Source: Chloroflexota bacterium
GTDB lineage: Bacteria; Chloroflexota; Limnocylindria; Limnocylindrales; CSP1-4
Length of the DNA: 7,228 bases
Direction of reading: 5' to 3'
Assembly: GCA_003158495.1 (NCBI GenBank)
Contig: PMJT01000249.1
Location: forward strand, 1-7,228
The translations under genes and the position numbers were made by a program. Below, piece by piece: positions 1 to 4,153 of the stretch. Under the pieces are notes generated by a model. It was not told the DNA's origin, searched no databases, and worked only from the letters and a program-made list of their open reading frames with translations. How positions within the stretch are numbered: position 1 is the first letter of the stretch; each line of letters starts with the position of its first letter.

Positions 1-29
1 ACGGCGGTGATGCTGGCCGCGACGGCCAT
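1..29 (-). CDS. N-terminal start of a gene running off the left edge
   Basis: Only the first nine codons plus two bases are present. An ATG at 29-27 on the minus strand reads MAVAASITA, a small, mostly hydrophobic beginning that could open a signal peptide or a membrane segment but is far too short to identify. It is treated as a real start because it lies behind an AAAGG ribosome binding site (43-39, nine bases upstream) and a promoter-like TTGACA/TAGCAT pair at 88-60. The predicted leader is about 25 bases. Nothing can be said about function. Confidence 0.4.
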
Positions 30-59
30 AACAACGCGCCTTTATATAAATGTAGATTG

Positions 60-88
60 ATGCTAGGCCCGTTGTGCCGGTCTGTCAA
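60..88 (-). promoter_or_regulatory. sigma70-type promoter facing the left edge
   Basis: Read on the minus strand, a perfect -35 box TTGACA (88-83) is followed by exactly 17 bases and then TAGCAT (65-60), which matches four of six consensus -10 positions including the first two and the last. Transcription would begin near base 53, inside an AT-rich patch (41-58) that stands out in this GC-rich DNA, and would reach the ATG at 29 after a short leader with an AAAGG SD. The box quality, spacing and downstream start agree with each other. Activity itself is inferred. Confidence 0.6.
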
Positions 89-238
89 GGCGCGCCGCGA
101 GTCGGCTGCGGGTGGGATGGCCGCGGGCCGAGGCCCGGCGCGGGGACGGAGACGCCGCCGGCCGGGCTCCGACGCGGGGATGGTGAAGCTCGGCGTCGGT
201 TCGGCCGGAGACGTTGCCCCGTTGGGGCCGGCGACTCG
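89..238. other. intergenic region without a recognisable gene
   Basis: This stretch separates the stop of the HAD phosphatase gene (239) from the promoter at 60-88. It is very GC-rich. It holds two short inverted repeats, CGGGCC/GGCCCG (124-129 and 132-137) and GCCCC/GGGGC (216-220 and 224-228). The second could form a small hairpin downstream of the phosphatase gene, but neither is followed by a T-run on the minus strand, so no intrinsic terminator is called. Short reading frames on the plus strand look like chance products of base composition. Confidence 0.5.
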
Positions 239-1159
239 CTAGGTCCGCGCCGGCGGGTCAGTTCGGCCCCTGCCCCAGACCTGGGGGCCGCAGATGAAAG
301 GTCGGTTGCCGTGGCGGGGCAAACTCGCCGGGTCGGCCAGCCAGGCGGCCACCGTCGCGTCGAGCCAGGCCAGCAGATCGGCGAAGTCGCGCCAGGGGCT
401 GTGGGCCCAACCCTCCGTCCGACACAGGTCGATCAAGGCGCCCTTGGCGAAGACCAGGTCTGAAAGAGACGCGGCGTAACGATCGCTGAAACCGTCTCCA
501 ACCATCGCCACGGAGCGACCCGCGGCCTGGTGGGCGAGGACTCGCTGCCGCTTGCAGGTTCCGCAGACAAGGCAGTCAGGGTGTCCGAACCGAAAGTCCA
601 TGGTGGCGCGTCGGCCGTCGAAGATCGTACGGGCCGTGATCACGGGGATCCCAGGGACGCCAAGGCGGTCCAATGCCGGTTCGATGTAGAAGCCAAAGCC
701 GTCGCTGACGACTTCTACCGGGACCCCCAACTCGAGTGCCCGTACGACGAAAGGGCCAAAGGTCTGGTCGAGCGGCTGGGCATCGGCCAGCGCCACGACC
801 TCGTCGGGCACGCCCGGCAACAGCTTCACCTGGCTCGTGTAGAGGGTTCTGCTGCCGACGATGCCGGCCGAATACGCCGCGTCATCGAGCGAGTACTGCT
901 CGCCGATGAACCTCAACAGGATCTGATCCGCAACGTCCGTCTTTGCGATCGTCCCGTCGAAGTCGACCAGGATCGCGAGTGGCGGGCGACCGGGCTGGAG
1001 AGGCGGAACAGGCGCCGAGGCGACGCCGCGGAGCGGACGGACGGCAGAGTTGCGGGGCGCCGACGGGGCGGCGAGGGCGGCGGCCGGGGCGGCTTGTGGC
1101 AGAGCCGCCGCGCGCGGGGCGATGGGCTCCCTGTGGGAGCCCCGAGGATCGGTTGGCAT
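239..1159 (-). CDS. HAD-superfamily phosphatase, MtnX/phosphoserine-phosphatase-like
   Basis: A 306-residue protein with the hallmarks of a haloacid dehalogenase (HAD) phosphatase, which transfers phosphate from a small metabolite to an aspartate and then to water. Motif I is DFDGT at residues 66-70 (nucleophile Asp66, acid/base Asp68). Motif II is probably the serine in VSDGF (Ser152). Lys203 is a motif III candidate, and the metal-binding motif is GDGFSD at 221-226 (Asp222, Asp226). A CxxCxxC cluster (Cys196, Cys199, Cys202) directly precedes Lys203, recalling the cysteine-rich cap insert of MtnX-like enzymes. There is no signal peptide, so it is probably cytoplasmic. The first 60 residues are an Ala/Pro/Arg-rich, probably disordered extension. 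The ATG at 1159 was chosen because earlier in-frame codons read into low-complexity sequence and no ATG, GTG or TTG was seen in the stretch just before the core (about residues 36-66). No SD precedes it. The substrate cannot be named: the methionine-salvage phosphatase is one option, phosphoserine another. Confidence 0.82.
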   Translation of the reverse strand: MPTDPRGSHREPIAPRAAALPQAAPAAALAAPSAPRNSAVRPLRGVASAPVPPLQPGRPPLAILVDFDGTIAKTDVADQILLRFIGEQYSLDDAAYSAGIVGSRTLYTSQVKLLPGVPDEVVALADAQPLDQTFGPFVVRALELGVPVEVVSDGFGFYIEPALDRLGVPGIPVITARTIFDGRRATMDFRFGHPDCLVCGTCKRQRVLAHQAAGRSVAMVGDGFSDRYAASLSDLVFAKGALIDLCRTEGWAHSPWRDFADLLAWLDATVAAWLADPASLPRHGNRPFICGPQVWGRGRTDPPART

Positions 1160-1172
1160 GCCGCAGAGAATA
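1159..1172 (-). promoter_or_regulatory. possible -10 box giving a leaderless phosphatase mRNA
   Basis: On the minus strand TATTCT (1172-1167) ends seven bases before the ATG at 1159, and no SD is visible between them. A -10 element at that distance would place the first transcribed base at or next to the A of the ATG, the arrangement of leaderless genes common in high-GC bacteria. No convincing -35 hexamer is seen 16-18 bases upstream, so the call is weak. Confidence 0.3.
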
Positions 1173-1215
1173 CCGGCGGCCGAGCGAGAGCGCCGGCGAG
1201 GCGAGGGCCCGGCGG

Positions 1216-1530
1216 CTACGGCCCGCGGGTCAGCGAACGCCACGTCAGGCCACCATCGGTCGTGACGTAGATGTATTGCGAGTAGCTCGAACTCGTTGCA
1301 CCGGGGTGGTAGCACGTCGCCCAGACGTCCGTCGTCGAGACCGTCATCACGCTCACGAGTGAGGTCTCGGAACCGGACTGCCTACCCGGACAGACGCCGG
1401 AGGCGTCCACCGTGGCCGTGAACTTCCTGCTGCTCATATCGAAGAACCGGATCGTGGCCGTGAACTTCCTGCTGCTCATATCGAAGAACCGGATCGTTGC
1501 CGTGAACCTGGGCGTGAACGCAAAGGTCCC
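1216..1530 (-). pseudogene. C-terminal remnant of an Asp-box (BNR-like) beta-propeller protein
   Basis: From about 1530 to the TAG at 1216, one minus-strand frame reads as the end of an extracytoplasmic repeat protein. It has alternating beta-strand sequence (TFAFTPRFTATIRFFD), a Ser/Thr-rich stretch, STTDVWATC resembling the S-x-x-DVWAVG strand of BNR/Kelch-type propellers, and the Asp-box TTDGGLTW near the C-terminus. Asp-box repeats occur in sialidase-like, Ycf48-like and other secreted or membrane-anchored propellers; here they indicate fold, not activity. No start codon, signal peptide or further repeats are present, because upstream sequence in this frame is the shadow of the sigma-factor coding region. 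It therefore looks like the tail of a larger gene left after a deletion. A 14-residue unit, FTATIRFFDMSSRK, is perfectly duplicated within it. Alternatively it is the end of a frameshifted sigma/propeller fusion. Confidence 0.55.
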
Positions 1531-1828
1531 CGGCCATCTCGAGACCTCGCCGTCGAAGGCGGTCGCGGCAGCAGTTGACGACGATCCGGCCGAACCAGGC
1601 ATCGAACCGGCCGGTATCGCGCAGAGTGAACCTCTGTCGCCACGCCGAAGTAAACGCGTCCTGGGCCGCTTCTTCGGCATCGCCGGCGTCGCCGAGAATC
1701 GCCCAAGCCAGTCGATAGGCCGACTGGACGTGCCTGGCCGATAGCTGCCGGAATGCTTCTTCGGGATCGTCGGAGCTGACGCCCGCGACGTCTGATGCCA
1801 CGGCAATTCTTTCAGCTCGGGTGTTCAC
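1382..1828 (-). pseudogene. truncated ECF RNA polymerase sigma factor, region 2 only
   Basis: Starting at a GTG (1828), 148 codons run to a TAG at 1382. Residues 24-95 are a good sigma-70 region 2: a helix with FRQLSARHVQSAYRLAW, the core-binding segment GDAGDAEEAAQDAFTSAW, and the -10-recognition helix FDAWFGRIVVNCCRDRLRRR. An intact extracytoplasmic-function (ECF) sigma factor of about 170-200 residues would continue through a linker into region 4, which binds the -35 element. Here the sequence changes abruptly after RRRG (about 1540) into a frame-shadow of the neighbouring Asp-box remnant, including two copies of EVHGHDPVLRYEQQ, and region 4 is absent. The product could not recognise promoters in the usual way. 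The start is uncertain: GTG at 1801 has a better purine-rich stretch (GAAAGA) upstream. It lies 155 bases downstream of the transporter stop. Residual expression of the N-terminal domain cannot be excluded. Confidence 0.65.
1411..1507. repeat. perfect 42-bp tandem duplication plus a partial third copy
   Basis: Bases 1411-1452 and 1453-1494 are identical over all 42 positions. They are followed at 1495-1507 by 13 bases matching the start of the unit with one mismatch (cgttgccgtgaac against cgtggccgtgaac). The length is a multiple of three, so both minus-strand frames stay open; in the Asp-box frame each unit encodes FTATIRFFDMSSRK. Perfect identity suggests a recent duplication, probably by slippage or recombination between the short gtgaac-containing matches at the unit edges. 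Confidence 0.95.
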
Positions 1829-1983
1829 GACCGATACGACGATACCCGACCGGCTTTCGTTCCCGATAGGCCCACTGGCCGGCCGCTCGCATGCTGCGTT
1901 CGCGGCTGCGCTCCGGTGCTCCCGGCCGCCTTGCCTGCCCACGGCGGGCCGTCGGGCTGAGCCGCTCCGCCCCACCGCACGCG
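1829..1983. other. intergenic region between transporter and sigma fragment
   Basis: A GC-rich stretch downstream of the transporter stop and upstream of the sigma-factor GTG. It contains a small inverted repeat (ACGGC/GCCGT, 1941-1952) but no T-tract that would make a convincing intrinsic terminator on the minus strand. TATCGT just upstream of the GTG is a poor -10 candidate. No further gene is supported. Confidence 0.4.
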
Positions 1984-3009
1984 TCAGCGCCGGAACGAGA
2001 CCGAGTGCATCCGCGAGATGAAGATGCCCGCCACGATGACCAGGCCGCCTAGGATCTGGGCGGGGACAATGGCCTCGCCCAGGAGGAGCGCGGCGAGCAT
2101 GATCGCGAATGCCGGGACCAGGAACTGGAACAGCATGGTCCGAGTGGGCCCCAGCACCTTGACCACTTCGAACATGACCACGTTGGCCGCGGCTGCCGAC
2201 ACCAGGGCGCAGAAGAGGAAGAGCCAGATCGTGCCGGCGTGGACATGCGAGACGTCGAATGTGGCCGCCTGCCAGAGAGCGAACGGCAGCATGCCGAGAC
2301 AGCCCAGCCCGATCGCCCACGTCGCCGTTCGCAGCGGGGAGTGGCGGCGCAGCACCGGCGCCCCAAAGGCCACGTAACAAGCCCAGCAGATCGTGGCCGC
2401 GAAGGTCATCAGGTCTCCGGCGGACGCGCCAGTGAAGCCGATGCCGTGCGTCGCCAAGACGACTGAGACTGCCCCGGTCAGGGCGATGACGGCGCCAAGG
2501 ACCTTCGGCCGCGAGATCGTGTCCGAACCGGCGAACGCGGCGAGGAGCATCGTCGAGACCGGAGTGGCCGCCGTGATCAGGGCGGAGTTGGAGGCAGTGG
2601 TCCGGTCGAGGGCGGTCGCCCAGAGATCCTGGTAGAGGCCGAAGCCGGCCAGGCCGAGGAGGAGCATCGGCACGATATCGGCGCGCGGCAGGCCGACACT
2701 CCCCTCGCGCCAGCGCAGGACCGCCAGCAGCACGAGGAAGGCTGAGCCGAACCGGACGAAGGCGAAGAGGATCGGCGGGACATCGGAAAGGATCGCCTTG
2801 ACGGCGACGACATTCGCGCCCCAGGTCAGCATGACCAGCAGGATCGCGATCTCGGCGATGTGGCGCGCGCGGGCCGAATAGACGGGCCGGACGTGTGCGG
2901 CGGCGGGTTCACCGCCTGGCACGGCCGAAGATTCGGGGTACGCCGATGCCGCCGCGAGCGCGGACTCGGACGTGGACGCGGCCTCGAATTCTCCGATCTG
3001 ACGGGTCAT
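1984..3009 (-). CDS. EamA/DMT-superfamily membrane transporter
   Basis: A 341-residue inner-membrane protein of the drug/metabolite transporter superfamily (EamA, RhaT/RarD/YdcZ type), which usually exports or imports small metabolites such as amino acids; the substrate cannot be read from sequence. After a hydrophilic Ala/Ser/Glu-rich N-terminal tail of about 47 residues there are ten predicted membrane helices in two homologous halves of five. Family signatures include LTWGANVVAVKAIL in helix 1, ALDRTTASNSALITAATPV in the first half, and LGPTRTMLFQFLVPAFAIML followed by LLLGEAIVPAQILGG in the second. Length and topology are normal. The start is uncertain: ATG at 3009 is used here, while an in-frame GTG at 3021 adds four residues but lies inside the T-rich tail of a strong hairpin. 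Neither has an ordinary nearby SD; AGGAGG (3055-3050) sits on the far side of the hairpin. It is downstream of and co-oriented with the small membrane protein gene. Confidence 0.9.
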   Translation of the reverse strand: MTRQIGEFEAASTSESALAAASAYPESSAVPGGEPAAAHVRPVYSARARHIAEIAILLVMLTWGANVVAVKAILSDVPPILFAFVRFGSAFLVLLAVLRWREGSVGLPRADIVPMLLLGLAGFGLYQDLWATALDRTTASNSALITAATPVSTMLLAAFAGSDTISRPKVLGAVIALTGAVSVVLATHGIGFTGASAGDLMTFAATICWACYVAFGAPVLRRHSPLRTATWAIGLGCLGMLPFALWQAATFDVSHVHAGTIWLFLFCALVSAAAANVVMFEVVKVLGPTRTMLFQFLVPAFAIMLAALLLGEAIVPAQILGGLVIVAGIFISRMHSVSFRR

Positions 3010-3014
3010 GACGG

Positions 3015-3049
3015 AAAACACAATCGCCCGGACCTTACGGCCCGGGCGA
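3015..3049 (-). terminator. hairpin with T-rich tail between the small membrane protein and the transporter
   Basis: Arms 3024-3034 (TCGCCCGGACC) and 3039-3049 (GGCCCGGGCGA) form an 11-bp, very GC-rich stem with one A-C mismatch around a four-base loop. In the minus-strand transcript the stem is followed at once by UUGUGUUUU (3023-3015), the layout of an intrinsic terminator, 26 bases after the stop of the 51-residue gene. The plus strand has no T-run after the stem, so the signal points one way. Because it also lies directly against the transporter's start and just after AGGAGG (3055-3050), it might instead, or also, act as a leader element controlling that gene. Confidence 0.65.
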
Positions 3050-3075
3050 CCTCCTGGTATCGATGTCGGCGCAGC

Positions 3076-3231
3076 CTAGACGGTCTCCTGGTCCAGCTCG
3101 AGCGACTCTTCGTCACCCTCTTCGGTGAGCTTGAGCCAGACAAATAGCCCGGCCAGCACCACCAGCGGGATCACGACAAGCGCTGCCACCATCACTAGCA
3201 GGAACGCTCCCAGGATCTTGAACAGTTTCAA
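3076..3231 (-). CDS. small single-pass membrane protein, 51 residues, TTG start
   Basis: An overlooked short gene. A TTG at 3231 lies seven bases downstream of a strong SD, GGGAGG (3244-3239), and opens a 51-codon frame ending in TAG at 3076. The product begins MKLFKILGAF, with two lysines on the presumed cytoplasmic side, followed by one long hydrophobic helix (about residues 7-33, LLVMVAALVVIPLVVLAGLFVWL). It ends in a strongly acidic tail (TEEGDEESLELDQETV). This is the pattern of a small integral inner-membrane protein; no family is recognised. It follows the 171-residue protein gene by 40 bases in the same orientation and precedes a terminator-like hairpin, so the two genes probably share an mRNA and perhaps a function. 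The membrane helix, clean SD and codon use support a real gene over a chance frame. Confidence 0.72.
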   Translation of the reverse strand: MKLFKILGAFLLVMVAALVVIPLVVLAGLFVWLKLTEEGDEESLELDQETV

Positions 3232-3271
3232 CTTCTTACCTCCCTGCCGCCCGATGCCGCCCGCCCGGGGC

Positions 3272-3787
3272 TCAAGCTCCAGGCTTGGCTTTTTGACTTC
3301 GGAAGTCCGGGGCCTGGGCGATCATCGCCTCGACCTCGTCTCGCATGAATTCGGCGATGACGTGGCGACTGCCGGTCTGCGAACCCATCAGGAACCGCAG
3401 TACGAAGGCTCCGTCCTGCTCGAAAAAGAAGATATCTCGCGGCTTCTGCTCGTCCACGTACCGACCGACCACGCGGAACGCCGCCTCATAGTAGCCCGCC
3501 TGCCCCCAAGTGACCGCGCGGTGATCGTTGTCGCGCCGAGCCTGGCCCTCTTCCATGAAACGAGCGATGTCGTCATCGAGGAACGTAAACGTTTCCTTGG
3601 CCTGCTGACCCACGTGCTCCGACCATGCCCCCGTCGAGGCCGTGTCGACCACGAGCCCCTGCACGATGAATCCGTCGGGCGCCTCGACTACGAGCACTTC
3701 GCGCATGCCACGTTGGTCCAGGAACGCGCCGATGGAACGAAGCACTTCCTGGTAGTTCTGCCGCGGACTGCCGTCGTAGATCCGCAT
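3272..3787 (-). CDS. hypothetical 171-residue protein with an internal duplication
   Basis: I do not recognise this family. The ATG at 3787 has a good SD (GAGGAAG, about five bases upstream), and the frame runs 171 codons. The protein has no signal peptide or membrane helix, so it is probably cytoplasmic, mixed alpha/beta and slightly acidic. Residues 11-47 (NYQEVLRSIGAFLDQ, REVLVVEA, DGFIVQGL) and 99-134 (YYEAAFRVVGRYVDE, RDIFFFEQ, DGAFVLRFL) align with about nine identities and many conservative changes. Each is a helix with Y, R, G and D in register, then a strand, a DG turn and another strand, followed by an acidic helix (LDDDIARFMEE and FMRDEVEAMIAQ). This indicates two copies of one small alpha/beta unit. 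It is the first gene of a unit with the 51-residue membrane protein and is transcribed divergently from the transketolase gene. The plus-strand frame across it is a shadow. No catalytic motif is evident. Confidence 0.8.
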   Translation of the reverse strand: MRIYDGSPRQNYQEVLRSIGAFLDQRGMREVLVVEAPDGFIVQGLVVDTASTGAWSEHVGQQAKETFTFLDDDIARFMEEGQARRDNDHRAVTWGQAGYYEAAFRVVGRYVDEQKPRDIFFFEQDGAFVLRFLMGSQTGSRHVIAEFMRDEVEAMIAQAPDFRSQKAKPGA

Positions 3788-3888
3788 TTCGCTTCCTCGT
3801 ACTGTTCCGACTCCGGACAGGACCGTCGGCGAACCATTGGCCGTTGCCGCGCCGCCGGCCCGTCAGGTGTGAGCGACGCCCTTATGCG

Positions 3889-3916
3889 AGTGTACCAGCC
3901 GATTGCGGGCTCGCAA
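3889..3916 (-). promoter_or_regulatory. candidate promoter for the 171-residue and 51-residue genes
   Basis: Read on the minus strand, TTGCGA (3916-3911) is separated by 16 bases from TACACT (3894-3889). The -10 box is preceded by TGG, giving an extended -10 (TGn). Each hexamer matches four of six consensus bases. Transcription would start near 3882, leaving a leader of about 95 bases before the ATG at 3787. The -35 box overlaps a small perfect dyad, TTGCG-GGCT-CGCAA (3903-3916), which could be a repressor or activator half-site pair. Confidence 0.4.
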
Positions 3917-3983
3917 CCGCCGTTGATTGGCACGCAGGCCGGTCGTTTGGCGGCGGCCGTTTCGGTGTATGGGCGGCGAGCCG

Positions 3984-3989
3984 TAGAAT
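3984..3989 (+). promoter_or_regulatory. possible -10 box upstream of transketolase
   Basis: TAGAAT matches five of six bases of the sigma70 -10 consensus, in the right orientation for tkt. No good -35 hexamer is found 15-19 bases upstream (TTCGGT or TTTCGG at best), and there is no TGn extension, so this could be chance. If used, the tkt leader would be about 160 bases long and would include the inverted repeat at 4065-4103. Confidence 0.25.
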
Positions 3990-4064
3990 GCCCTCGTAGT
4001 CGAGTGCCGCGCCCGGCAGAGCTGCCTTGCTCGGCCCGGGACTTCGATCGAGACAATGACGGTT

Positions 4065-4103
4065 CGGGCATGCGCGCCTGCGACCCCAGGAGACGCATGC
4101 CCG
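4065..4103 (+). promoter_or_regulatory. 10-bp inverted repeat enclosing an SD and alternative tkt start
   Basis: CGGGCATGCG (4065-4074) and CGCATGCCCG (4094-4103) are perfect reverse complements separated by 19 bases. The loop contains AGGAG (4088-4092), and the right arm contains an ATG (4097-4099) in frame with transketolase, five bases after that SD. In RNA the stem would bury this ATG and display the SD in the loop; in DNA the arms could bind a dimeric regulator. Both readings are inference. Confidence 0.55.
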
Positions 4104-4153
4104 CTGAGAATCGGCGCTCTGAGCGGCGCCGGCAAGAGGAGCTGGGGAAACGA

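Larger units (their letters stand above)
3788..4153. other. 366-bp divergent intergenic region upstream of transketolase
   Basis: This region lies between two divergent starts and should hold promoters for both. Seen in it are a candidate minus-strand promoter (3889-3916), an isolated TAGAAT (3984-3989) that could be a plus-strand -10 box but lacks a matching -35, and an imperfect GGCCG/CGGCC repeat near 3937-3958. A perfect 10-bp inverted repeat lies at 4065-4103. The continuous plus-strand reading frame across it, in phase with transketolase, has Arg/Pro-rich content unlike any family and is regarded as non-coding, except perhaps its last 19 codons. Confidence 0.6.

Noticed and set aside
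124..228. Intrinsic terminator after the HAD phosphatase gene
   Set aside because: The short GC-rich inverted repeats at 124-137 and 216-228 have tiny loops or stems and no T-run on the minus strand.
1411..1507. CRISPR array or IS-end repeat
   Set aside because: The two 42-bp copies are directly adjacent with no spacers, lie inside a coding-like frame, and there are no cas genes, transposase or terminal inverted repeats.
1412..1744. Plus-strand ORF with repeated LLLISKNRIVAVNF
   Set aside because: It is the reverse reading of the duplicated unit and of the sigma region 2 sequence. It has no SD and no continuing domain, whereas the minus strand shows recognisable sigma and Asp-box motifs.
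1941..1952. Terminator after the transporter gene
   Set aside because: ACGGC/GCCGT has a two-base loop and no following T-tract in the transcript, so it is not distinguishable from chance in GC-rich DNA.
4027..4057. Promoter TTGCTC/GACAAT upstream of tkt
   Set aside because: The spacing is 19 bases and both boxes are poor matches, so it was not called.
3125..4153. 343-codon upstream extension of the transketolase frame
   Set aside because: Most of it is antisense to the 171-residue and 51-residue genes, which have SDs and coherent protein features. Its translation resembles no transketolase N-terminus. Only the final 19 codons from ATG 4097 are a real possibility.
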